From Nodosilinea sp. FACHB-131 (lineage in GTDB: Bacteria > Cyanobacteriota > Cyanobacteriia > Phormidesmidales > Phormidesmidaceae): a DNA stretch of 64,000 bases. The stretch spans positions 186,001 through 250,000 of the forward strand of contig NZ_JACJOF010000010.1 in assembly GCF_014695395.1 (NCBI RefSeq), written 5' to 3'. Position 1 is the stretch's first letter; every line of letters begins with the position of its first letter. Positions 50,955 through 58,839 of this stretch are shown here, in pieces. A program made the position numbers and the translations under genes. The notes beneath the pieces were generated by a model. That model worked only from the letters and a program-made list of their open reading frames with translations, was not told where the DNA came from and made no database searches.

Positions 50955-51218
50955 TCAGGATTTGGCCAGGGCGCGATCGACAGCCTCTAAATCTTGCTCT
51001 ATGTCGGCTTCTGCATAGTGCAAGTAGGCTTTGTGCTCTTTAAGGAAGGCATCAGTAGTTAACTTGGACGGCAGTTGAAGCATGCGTTGAACTTCGGCTG
51101 CACTGATGAGCTTTGAACGGTACGCCTCAACGGCTACGGCTTCTAAAGCTTTTTGCGATAGGCTACCCACGTGTGCTTGCAGGCGCTGCTCAATGTCACT
51201 AGGGAGGGTGATATTCAT
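50955..51218 (-). CDS. UPF0175 family antitoxin-like protein
   Basis: This encodes 87 residues. The pattern of an N-terminal strand (MNITLPSDIEQRL), then EAVAVEAYRSKLISAAEVQRM and LLQLPSKLTTDAFLKEHKAY, is that of UPF0175, a helix-turn-helix-type antitoxin usually paired with a PIN-domain (DUF3368) toxin. No PIN-like gene lies on either side, so it is an orphan. An A+T-rich region begins just upstream. Confidence 0.85.
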   Translation of the reverse strand: MNITLPSDIEQRLQAHVGSLSQKALEAVAVEAYRSKLISAAEVQRMLQLPSKLTTDAFLKEHKAYLHYAEADIEQDLEAVDRALAKS

Positions 51219-51352
51219 AGCTCAGCTCCGTTGGCCGTGGAGGATACGGGAGTCATTATTTAGCATAACTTTCAGATCAGCACCCTATCGGGTAAACAAA
51301 GAGGTGTATCTCTATCCTTCGCTGATCAGTAATGTCAGACTAATGAGCTAAT

Positions 51353-52093
51353 TCAACCCCTTTTAGGGCCTAAAATTCGATAGCGTTGCGTGATAATGTT
51401 AACCAACTTCTCTGCTTCCGCACCGTTGATTATGCCCATGCCAAATTCGTAACGCTTTGTGTTGTACTCAAACAGAATGCCGCTACAAAACCCACGAGAA
51501 AATCGAAACGGTTCTAACGGATCTTTAGACGTTCTCAGATCGTCAAACCGAAGTTTGTGAAGCTTCGTCAAATCAATTTTCATTAAACGATCAAAAAAGG
51601 TTTCACTAACCATTGAGGTAATAGAATAATTGTCAAGTGAAGCAATGAATGTTTTGTCATCCATGCGCTCGGCATCACTTCCAGGTAATTGAACCTCCTT
51701 AAGGTTTCTAACCCGTAGATTGTGAATCTTTTCTAGGTCAAACTTCCGTTCACGAGAAAAACCTAAGATTTTGTATTGTAAGATCATGCGGATGCTGTTA
51801 ACGTGGATAATCCTTCTTCCAGTTAAATTCCAAAAGATTAACCCGGCCATTAAAATATCAGCTGCGATAAAAACTATTAGAAAAATTATAAATAACCAAA
51901 AGGGTTTGCTTGGATCGCCAAGTACATCCGGGATTGCAAACAACATTGCCAGAGTAACTATTCCAGATAGAAGAAGAGTAAGTGCACACAATATAACCAT
52001 GCCCCATTCTTTGCGCACGGAAATGACAATATGCAGTCCTCTATCACTATCGGTAATAACTGTGCCGCTATTTGGCAATTGAATTGCTTCCAC
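51353..52093 (-). CDS. two-TM hypothetical protein, PH-like
   Basis: This encodes 246 residues, start GTG. Two hydrophobic segments close together (MVILCALTLLLSGIVTLAML and FWLFIIFLIVFIAADILMAG) precede a soluble part (RRIIHVNSIRMILQYKILGF, FDLEKIHNLRVRN) like a bacterial membrane-associated PH-type domain. The gene is clearly richer in A+T than its neighbours, with Lys/Ile/Asn-rich codons, suggesting recent arrival. Function is unknown. Confidence 0.8.
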   Translation of the reverse strand: MEAIQLPNSGTVITDSDRGLHIVISVRKEWGMVILCALTLLLSGIVTLAMLFAIPDVLGDPSKPFWLFIIFLIVFIAADILMAGLIFWNLTGRRIIHVNSIRMILQYKILGFSRERKFDLEKIHNLRVRNLKEVQLPGSDAERMDDKTFIASLDNYSITSMVSETFFDRLMKIDLTKLHKLRFDDLRTSKDPLEPFRFSRGFCSGILFEYNTKRYEFGMGIINGAEAEKLVNIITQRYRILGPKRG

Positions 52094-52658
52094 AATGACT
52101 AAATCGATTGAAAGTATAGGTTAAAAATGAGGTTGTTTTGTACTCTGACGGTTCCCTTAAATAGAATAAGTGAACTTATAGCAGCTAACTCGTTATCAGA
52201 GAGAGATTTTTTTATCTAATATGTCGCACAAGCATATTCGATAGAAAATTGTCAGTCTAATAACTCTACAGGGGTAATCAGATGGAAATACGTCAGCCTA
52301 ATACTCTACAGGGTATGTTATGTAGAAAAATTCAGTATAACTGCCCTCTTTAAGCAACAGAGGTCTCTCAAACTACCTTTATGCCTTTGTTGGACCCTAC
52401 GGTTGACGGGGAGCGATCGCACCACTATCATCATCCATTAAGCCGTTCAGCAGAGCGGTTACTACACAGAACTCGAAAACTTTGGCGCTGTCTGCCGGTG
52501 GTGGAACACCGACAAACAGCTAACCCCGCAAATCTCTTGCGCAGATTGCCGGGCTAAGGTCGATCGTACCCTAGCTCTCCCAGTTTGCACCTCAGCTGCG
52601 GTTAGCTAGGGTTTTCGCGTTCTGTCTTCCTCAAACCCATAGAAGGAACACAGAACCG
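52094..52658. other. A+T-rich intergenic region with a 41-bp direct repeat
   Basis: GTCAGTCTAATAACTCTACA (from 52251) and GTCAGCCTAATACTCTACAG (from 52292) begin two copies of a unit spaced 41 bp apart; a partial third copy (TAGAAAAATTCAGTATAACT) follows. From 52442 to 52609 one plus frame is open for 56 codons with Cys-x2-Cys (SCADCRAKVDRT) but no start codon, listed separately. AGAAGGA, 10 bp before 52659, is the ribosome site of the next gene. Confidence 0.6.
52442..52609 (+). pseudogene. possible gene remnant with a CxxC motif
   Basis: The frame after a TAA reads AVQQSGYYTELENFGAVCRW, then WNTDKQLTPQISCADCRAKV, then a TAG. It is protein-like, with two cysteines as CADC, and Trp residues in a row. 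No ATG or GTG start is available. Its position just before the small family gene at 52659 makes an ancestral link possible but unproven. Confidence 0.3.
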
Positions 52659-52937
52659 ATGTTTGAATATCTCGAACCCGACGCCTCTGGCGCGTCGTAT
52701 CTTCCGCCTGCCCAGCCCGCCCAGCCCCATCCTCGCCCAGAGCGCGTGCGTCACCTGCTCTACGGCAGCCGATTAGGCATAGACCGCACCATCAAAATCC
52801 TTCACGCCTACGGCTACGCCAACCCCAACGACTGGAGCGACCCCATCCCTGTGCCGTCCAATAGCATTGAGCCAGGGCACCCAGGTGAACCCCAAACGTG
52901 GATGGCTATTCTCACCAAAACCGTGCTGATCGAGTAA
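52659..52937 (+). CDS. small conserved protein of the 'TIKILHA' family
   Basis: This encodes 92 residues with a good ribosome site (AGAAGGA). A Pro/Gln-rich N-terminus (LPPAQPAQPHPRPERVR) leads to LLYGSRLGIDRTIKILHAYG and YANPNDWSDPIPVP, then TWMAILTKTVLIE at the C-terminus. I do not recognise a named family. A frameshifted paralogue occurs at 31947-32116 on the other strand. In both places a 21-bp array follows the gene's 3' end. No membrane or metal motifs are visible. Confidence 0.75.
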   Translation: MFEYLEPDASGASYLPPAQPAQPHPRPERVRHLLYGSRLGIDRTIKILHAYGYANPNDWSDPIPVPSNSIEPGHPGEPQTWMAILTKTVLIE

Positions 52938-53041
52938 ATTTCTTAGTCGTAGGTATCGGGTTCCTGGTGCTGCTGCCCAGACTAGGCTACAGGCAAAGGA
53001 ACCCGGTACCCTATCGCCCCTAGTCGTAATCAGTGCCCTGC

Positions 53042-53272
53042 GATCGCCAATGTGGCAGAGCTGTTTAGCATGTTGCACTCGCTGATCGTTAAAGTGGCAC
53101 AGCTGTTTAACGTGTTGCGCCCGCTGATCGTTAAACACAGCCCGATGATCGTTAAAGTGGCATAGCTGATCGTTAAAGTGGCACAGCTGTTTAACGTATT
53201 GCGCCTGCTGATCGTCAAACACGGCCCGCTGATCGTCAAAGTGGCACAGCTGTTTAGCAATCTCACCCCGCA
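53042..53272 (-). repeat. 21-bp tandem array (eleven units)
   Basis: Eleven head-to-tail 21-bp units run from 53042 to 53272 with two alternating types: GATCGTTAAAGTGGCACAG and GTTTAACGTGTTGCGCCCG (each cut short here). A minus-strand frame from an ATG at 53273 reads them as seven-residue repeats: LCHFNDQ, RAVFNDQ, RAQHVKQ and similar. That frame runs on antisense through the 52659 gene, so coding is doubtful. The rest of the 440-bp gap (52938-53377) holds nothing recognisable. Confidence 0.85.
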
Positions 53273-53377
53273 TTTGACTCTTGGGTAGGCTACAGCAGTC
53301 CTTTTAGACGTTGCCCAAGATGAAATTGGCGATCGCCTTAAGCAAGCGGTAGTCGCACTAACTCAGGCTTAACATTA

Positions 53378-55597
53378 TTAGGAAGTTGCCCTGGCCACCA
53401 GGTAGACCAGGGGCGATCGCCACTGCACCGTCTGCCCCTGCAACTGCCGTTGACAAGTCTGTTGAACTGTCGCTACATCTTTGTCAGACAGGTGCTCGGC
53501 CAGCTGATCGCGGTAGCTAGGTGGGGTGCCACCCACCGCAAACCAGCACTGCAACAGTGCTGACGACACATAGATGCTGCTGTGCAAAACATCCTCTGTG
53601 AGCTGAACAGTAAAGCCCGCTTTGAGAAAGAGGGTTTGTAGGGTATCGGCTTGCCAGTTGAAGCGGGGGTCGGTGGCGGAGTGGGCGATCGCATCTTCCG
53701 CTTGGTGCCAGCGCTTGACCAGGGCCTTGCTCAATCCCGCGACATCTATCAAGGCCGAGATGCGCTGGCTGTGGCGGGGGATGGTTTCGGCCAGTACCAC
53801 CACGCCACTGGGAGATAGCAGGTGCTGCACAATCTCGATAAATCGGTCTCGATTCACCACCTGCCCAAAGGCATTGCGCCCCACAATGCGCTCAAAGCGA
53901 ACGCCTGGCGTGTGGGCAGCGAGGTAAGCGGCCAGAGCTTCGTAGTCAGCATGCACAAACACGGGACGAATTAGTTCGGGTAGCTGGGCCGCTTGTTCTT
54001 CGAGCGCTGCCTGATCTTGGGCGGTGTGCACGCGGGCGTAAACGCCGCCCTCGGGCACCTGGCGCAGAGCCTCCCAGGTAAGCAGCCCCGTGCGGGCGTT
54101 GAGGTCGAGAATGCGGTGGTGGCGCTGAGGTGAGGCCAGGGCAAAGATGCGATCGCGCACTGCCCCCAGCTGCTCGCCCGCCTGACTGAGGGTGCGCTGT
54201 AACCAGCGATCGCGGGCTGGGTCGTCGGGGCTATAGGTGAGCGCTTCGGGCAGCGCACCACCGCCGTCAACCATTGCCGCTAGCTGGGCCTCGCGCCGCT
54301 GGGCCACCTGGGTCTGAATCGAAGCCTCGTAGCCCTGAGCCGACGGCTGGTAAAACACCTGCCCCTGCAAGCCGCTGGGCAAATACTGCTGCTCGACCCA
54401 GTGGTCGCGGTAGGCGTGGGGGTACAGGTAACCTTTGCCGTGGCCAAAGCCTTTGCTGTCGCGATTGCCGTCTCGCATAGGGTTGGGCACCTCGCGCTCA
54501 CGCTCCTGCTCGATGGCGGATAGGGCGTCGAAAAAGCCCATGGTGCTGTTGGACTTGGGAGCGGTGGCCAAATACAGCGTTGCCTGAGCTAGAGGATAGC
54601 GGCCCTCGGGCATGCCCACTCGGTCAAAGGCGGCGGCGCAGCTGGTCACAACCGTCACGGCGTGGGGATCGCCCAGGCCGACGTCTTCGCTGGCCAAGAT
54701 CACCAGGCGGCGAAAGATAAACCGGGGGTCTTCGCCGGCGTAGACCATGCGGGCCAGCCAGTAGAGCGCCGCATCGGGGTCAGAGCCGCGCACGCTCTTA
54801 ATGAAGGCGCTGATAGTGTCGAAGTGGGCGTCGCCCTCTTTGTCATAAAGCACCGCCCGCTGCTGAATCGATTCTTCCGCCACATCCAGGGTGATTTGGA
54901 TTTGGCCCTGCCCGTCTGGGGGCGTGGTTTCGACCGCTAGCTCCAAGGCGTTCAGCAGGGCGCGGGCATCGCCGTTGGCCACGTTTACCAGATGATCCAG
55001 CGCAGCGGGTTCAAGCTGAATGAGGCGATCGCCGTAGCCCCGCTCCTTGTCCGCCAGCGCCTGCTCCACCACCCGATACAGATCCGCTGACTCTAGCGGT
55101 TTAAGCTGAAAAATGCGCGATCGGCTGACCAGCGCCTTGTTGACCTCAAAGTAGGGGTTCTCCGTCGTCGCCCCAATCAAAATCACCGTACCGTTCTCTA
55201 CCCAGGGCAGCAGCGCATCCTGCTGGGCCTTATTGAAGCGGTGCACTTCATCGATAAACAAAATTGTGCGCCTGCCGTACTGGCCGCGCAGGTCTTGGGC
55301 CGAGGCGATCGCCTCACGAATATCCTTTACCCCCGCCAGCACAGCATTTAGCGCAATGAAGTGGGCGCTAGTCGTGTTGGCAATGATCTGGGCTAAGGTA
55401 GTTTTGCCCGTGCCCGGCGGCCCAAAAAAAATCAGCGACGACAGCTGGTCGGCTTGAATCGCCCGACGCAGCAGTCGCCCCGGCCCCACCACGGCATCCT
55501 GGCCAATGAATTCGTCTAGCGTTCTAGGCCGCAGCCGTGCCGCCAGGGGGGCATCCCGGCCAATCTGCTCCTGGCGGCTGTGGTCAAAAAGATCCAT
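53378..55597 (-). CDS. rarA: RarA/MgsA-type AAA ATPase with methyltransferase-like tail
   Basis: This encodes 739 residues, much longer than the usual 430-450 of RarA. Residues about 1-430 are the replication-associated recombination ATPase: Walker A FFGPPGTGKTTLAQ, Walker B ILFIDEVHRFNKAQQD, sensor IGATTENPYFEVN and the tail GYLYPHAYRDHWVEQQYLP. From about 500, GAVRDRIFALASPQRHHRIL and DLNARTGLLTWEAL fit a Rossmann SAM-dependent methyltransferase core, with VVVLAETIPRHSQR later. RarA works at stalled replication forks. The role of the added domain is unknown. It stands alone. Confidence 0.93.
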   Translation of the reverse strand: MDLFDHSRQEQIGRDAPLAARLRPRTLDEFIGQDAVVGPGRLLRRAIQADQLSSLIFFGPPGTGKTTLAQIIANTTSAHFIALNAVLAGVKDIREAIASAQDLRGQYGRRTILFIDEVHRFNKAQQDALLPWVENGTVILIGATTENPYFEVNKALVSRSRIFQLKPLESADLYRVVEQALADKERGYGDRLIQLEPAALDHLVNVANGDARALLNALELAVETTPPDGQGQIQITLDVAEESIQQRAVLYDKEGDAHFDTISAFIKSVRGSDPDAALYWLARMVYAGEDPRFIFRRLVILASEDVGLGDPHAVTVVTSCAAAFDRVGMPEGRYPLAQATLYLATAPKSNSTMGFFDALSAIEQEREREVPNPMRDGNRDSKGFGHGKGYLYPHAYRDHWVEQQYLPSGLQGQVFYQPSAQGYEASIQTQVAQRREAQLAAMVDGGGALPEALTYSPDDPARDRWLQRTLSQAGEQLGAVRDRIFALASPQRHHRILDLNARTGLLTWEALRQVPEGGVYARVHTAQDQAALEEQAAQLPELIRPVFVHADYEALAAYLAAHTPGVRFERIVGRNAFGQVVNRDRFIEIVQHLLSPSGVVVLAETIPRHSQRISALIDVAGLSKALVKRWHQAEDAIAHSATDPRFNWQADTLQTLFLKAGFTVQLTEDVLHSSIYVSSALLQCWFAVGGTPPSYRDQLAEHLSDKDVATVQQTCQRQLQGQTVQWRSPLVYLVARATS

Positions 55598-55953
55598 CGG
55601 ACTCGGGCGAAGTAGGGCTAATAAACACCAAAGCTACTGGCATTATCATCCCAGCCTTTCTATGGTATAGCCCTAAACCCTAGCTCTTCCGCAGCAATTC
55701 GATGAATATGAATTGCTATCAATTTGTTGGAGAAGCGATCGCAAAATTCTACAAAGCCTGGATATTGCTTCTAAGCGTTCGAAAAGCTCTGTTCTTATCG
55801 CAAAGCTTAAAATCCCCCTGTTTCCTTTTACGAGGTAAACAGGGGGATCGGCATAGGACTGGGGCTTCAGAAAATCGCTCCTTGAATGCTTTCTAACCCA
55901 GCCAGCCTGGTCTAGTTTTAAAGCTGCAAATAGATCCGTTAACGGCTACAGCC
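55598..55953. other. intergenic region
   Basis: It holds a GCGATCGC element at 55735-55742 and the terminator hairpin listed separately. A 64-codon plus-strand frame (55702-55896) runs through the hairpin and is not credible as a gene. Confidence 0.5.
55812..55848 (-). terminator. intrinsic terminator for the LOR-like gene
   Basis: ATCCCCCTGTTT and AAACAGGGGGAT are perfect 12-bp arms, extendable by a CCT/AGG pair inside the loop. On the minus strand the stem is followed by TTTT. It lies about 105 bp after the stop of the minus-strand gene at 55954. Confidence 0.8.
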
Positions 55954-56538
55954 TTAACCGCGAGCCCGTTCTAGCAAAATCATCATGATTAGGCTGAGCA
56001 GTACCTGAGTTTCCTCTTGAGACGACAGCTGATCGATGGGCTTAACGATGAATTTGCGAGACAAAAACGAGGGCTGCTTTTCGAGACGCATGACTACGGT
56101 GCCATCGCTGCGTTTTACCAGGTATTTAGGATTGAGCACATAGCCACTCAAGGCCCCTAAAATTGGCACTTCTTGAAACAGCGAGTCAAGTATTTTAACC
56201 CAGGGATTTTCTTCCTGAATGTGCAGGTTACTGCTGGCATTGTCAAAAACATCGTAGTGGGCTTTCCACAGCGATCGCATGCCTTTCCGCTTAACGCCCC
56301 CGATTACCGCCCCGTTGCTATCGGTAAAATTGTAGCGAGCCGAAAAATCAATAATTCGATCGGCTTTAATGTCATAAAGCCTTCTAGTTTGGGCTTCGTC
56401 AGCAAAGACGCCAATCGCTTCTTTTAACTTAAATAACTTTTGCTTAACAAAGAATACAACTTTGCCGTTAGCATCTGTAACGGTGATCTTAGGCGCAATC
56501 GTCCAAACCTTAAAAGTAATCTCTAAGGGATATTGCAT
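55954..56538 (-). CDS. LURP-one-related (LOR/Tubby-like) protein
   Basis: This encodes 194 residues. The sequence of beta strands, LEITFKVWTIAPKITVTDAN, VVFFVKQKLFKLKEAIGVFA and KADRIIDFSARYNFTDSNG, then LNPKYLVKRSDGTVVMRLEK, fits the LOR domain, a 12-stranded barrel around a central helix related to Tubby and phospholipid scramblase. The last 25 residues are hydrophobic (LLSLIMMILLERARG), perhaps the central helix. Function in bacteria is unknown. A clear terminator follows. Confidence 0.85.
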   Translation of the reverse strand: MQYPLEITFKVWTIAPKITVTDANGKVVFFVKQKLFKLKEAIGVFADEAQTRRLYDIKADRIIDFSARYNFTDSNGAVIGGVKRKGMRSLWKAHYDVFDNASSNLHIQEENPWVKILDSLFQEVPILGALSGYVLNPKYLVKRSDGTVVMRLEKQPSFLSRKFIVKPIDQLSSQEETQVLLSLIMMILLERARG

Positions 56539-56762
56539 ACCCTATAACAGCTCCGGCTTCTATAAAATGTGCTCTTTAGTAATCCCCCGTTTAGGACGCA
56601 AATATCAGCCGCGAAAGAGCAGTGGCATAAAGTTAGTATTTCTTAAGTATTTAATCCAAATAAGTTGGCGGCTGTCTGAGATGTGAGAGGGCCAGTGCGA
56701 TCGCAAAGATGGGCAAGAGGCTTTACCCCTTGCCCATCCAGAGCCGATTGCCTGGCTCGCTT

Positions 56763-57725
56763 TTAACCAGCTAGATATGCCTTTAAGTCGTGGCGAGCAT
56801 AGCGCAGTTTTTTAATTGCATCGCGCTCAATCTGGCGCACGCGTTCGCGACTAACGTTGAGCTGTTGGCCCACCTTTGAGAGCGACAGCCCTTCTCCAGT
56901 GCCAAGGCCAAAGCGCAACACCAGTACCTCTCGCTGCTGCGGCGTCAGGCGATCGAGAATGCGAAATATATCCTGCTTGAGGCTATTTTGAGCCGCGTAT
57001 TCTTCGGGCGATCGCCCCTGCTCATCCTCCAGCATGTCGGCCAGCTCAGTGTCGCCTTTGTCGCCCACCAAAGCGTTTAGCGACATGGGCTGCTGCGACT
57101 GCGATAGGAACTGACGCACCTGCACTAGGGGCATGTCGAGGTAGTTGGCCACTTCTTCAAGGTTAGCGGTGCGCCCCAGTTCCTGAGCTAGATGGCGTTG
57201 GGCGCGCTTGATCTTGGTCAGCTTCTCAAAAATGTGAATGGGCAGGCGGATGGCGCGGCTTTTCTCTGCGATCGCCCGAGTTACCGCCTGGCGAATCCAC
57301 CAATAAGCGTAGGTTGAGAACCGAAAGCCCTTGGTGGGGTCAAACTTTTCGACTCCACGCTGAAGGCCCATGGTGCCCTCCTGCACCAGATCCATCAGGT
57401 CCAGGTTGCGTTTGGTGTACTTTTTAGCGATCGAAACCACTAGGCGCAGATTGGCTTCCACCATGCGGCGACGAGCTGCCTCCCCGGCAGCAATCTGCTG
57501 GTGCAAGTCGTCAAGCGATATCTGAGCCGCCGCCGCCCACTCATCTTCTGAAGGCTCGCGGCCCAAGGTATTCGTCAGTTGAGTCGATATATCAGTGAGA
57601 TGATTCAACTGCTGCACGTGCTTACCCAGCGAAATCTCTTCGTCGCGGGTCAGGCGGGGGATGCGGCCAATTTCTTTCAGGTACGCCTGAACAGAATTGC
57701 TAGATGTGGAAATAGCTTGAGCCAT
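56763..57725 (-). CDS. group 2 RNA polymerase sigma factor (RpoD/SigA family)
   Basis: This encodes 320 residues from the ATG at 57725; a GTG at 57761 would add 12. Region 1.2 is [19 protein letters not shown], region 2 has [20 protein letters not shown] and [17 protein letters not shown], and [19 protein letters not shown] is the promoter-melting 2.3-2.4. Region 4.2 is [20 protein letters not shown]. It lacks the long acidic 1.1 region of the primary sigma, so it is a non-essential group 2 type (SigB/C/D/E-like); which one cannot be told. Confidence 0.94.
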   Translation of the reverse strand: MAQAISTSSNSVQAYLKEIGRIPRLTRDEEISLGKHVQQLNHLTDISTQLTNTLGREPSEDEWAAAAQISLDDLHQQIAAGEAARRRMVEANLRLVVSIAKKYTKRNLDLMDLVQEGTMGLQRGVEKFDPTKGFRFSTYAYWWIRQAVTRAIAEKSRAIRLPIHIFEKLTKIKRAQRHLAQELGRTANLEEVANYLDMPLVQVRQFLSQSQQPMSLNALVGDKGDTELADMLEDEQGRSPEEYAAQNSLKQDIFRILDRLTPQQREVLVLRFGLGTGEGLSLSKVGQQLNVSRERVRQIERDAIKKLRYARHDLKAYLAG

Positions 57726-57818
57726 GGGGAAATCAGTAGTGGCAATCGACTTACCTGCCACTATGACAAGGGTTGCTATTCCATGCCTCTACCCAAGGGG
57801 AGGAAGGCTAAGAATACC

Positions 57819-58685
57819 TTAAGAGCTACAGTTAGCGCCGTCGTACTGCACCTGCACCGGCAGCCAGTGGGCTCGGGGGTTGGGTAAACTGCCAGCTTGA
57901 GGGTCAAAGCTGCGCTGTAGGGCCAATTCTAGTGCTTTCTCATCCAGTACTGTATAACCTGTGCTGTCGAGCAAGACTGGCTCCTTTACCAGTTGACCTG
58001 CTGCATTCACAATCACCCCAACCAGCCCTTCAGCGGGGGCTGGCGTCAGGCAGCTGGCCAGAGGATAGGTAACCTGCAAAGGGGCGAGTTTGCTCCCTAG
58101 GACGGGCACCTCGCTGTCGCCTAAACCTTGCCCTTCTGTCTCTAGCCACCCCGGCACGACAGCGGTGTGAAAGGCCACCTCATCAGCAACTAGCGATTTA
58201 GCCTGCTGATTAAACTGATACTGCCCTAGATCGCGCAGGCGCTCGTCAAGGGTTGCGGGCGGTAGCTCTGGGGGCACCGGCTCCAGGTCAACAACATCCG
58301 CAGGTGGGGCAGTCGGTTTAGCCTCTACCGGCTCAACTCGGCTTGGCGAAGGGACCGGAGGTGGAGCAGCGGGTGGAGCGGAGCGGACAACAGGCGGTGC
58401 TTTGGGAGCTGGGGCTTGGGGCGACTGAGGGGCTGGGGCGGCCGCAACAGTTTCGGCAGGCTTAACGGCTGTCGGTAGCCGCAGCACCCCCACGGTCGTA
58501 GTCGGAGCGGGGATTTCGATCAGGCTCTCCGGCAAACTCTCTGGGGCCTCTGGGCTAGACTCGGGCATCGGCCAAGCCAGCAGCACACCGTGCAGCCCGA
58601 TGGAGAGCAGCGCCAGCAACCCACCCCCCGACCACCGGAGAGAGCGCTGACCCACCCTGAGTTTGAAAGGAAATGTCATACCCAT
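57819..58685 (-). CDS. TonB-like energy transducer family protein
   Basis: This encodes 288 residues from the ATG at 58685. A short cytoplasmic part and one membrane helix (GGLLALLSIGLHGVLLAWPM) lead to a long Pro/Ala/Glu-rich span (about 35-140; PAPAPQSPQAPAPKAPPVVR). The C-terminus GLVGVIVNAAGQLVKEPVLL and ALELALQRSFDP resembles TonB C-terminal domains that touch outer-membrane receptors. No TonB-dependent receptor is nearby. It is divergent from the metallophosphoesterase gene (154 bp between starts). Confidence 0.85.
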   Translation of the reverse strand: MGMTFPFKLRVGQRSLRWSGGGLLALLSIGLHGVLLAWPMPESSPEAPESLPESLIEIPAPTTTVGVLRLPTAVKPAETVAAAPAPQSPQAPAPKAPPVVRSAPPAAPPPVPSPSRVEPVEAKPTAPPADVVDLEPVPPELPPATLDERLRDLGQYQFNQQAKSLVADEVAFHTAVVPGWLETEGQGLGDSEVPVLGSKLAPLQVTYPLASCLTPAPAEGLVGVIVNAAGQLVKEPVLLDSTGYTVLDEKALELALQRSFDPQAGSLPNPRAHWLPVQVQYDGANCSS

Positions 58686-58839
58686 GCCCGTTGTTTTGCG
58701 CCGGTAAATATTAGCGTTTGACGTTCTCAAGGTGGCACATGTTTTAGATAGTGTTATCAGCGGGCAGACAGTTTTTATATTGTCGTTATTTGCCGCTACG
58801 CTAGGGCTGTCGAGGCTCTACCCACAAAGGCTGGAAACA

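Noticed and set aside
53042-53272. CRISPR array
   Set aside because: Units are contiguous 21-bp repeats with no unique spacers, and no cas genes are present.
52773-53273. 166-residue minus-strand open frame with heptad repeats
   Set aside because: It is a product of the 21-bp array (no stops at a multiple-of-three period) and runs antisense through the 52659 gene; no good ribosome site. Kept as a repeat, not a gene.
55702-55896. 64-residue plus-strand open frame
   Set aside because: It runs across a strong terminator hairpin and has no homology signal or ribosome site.
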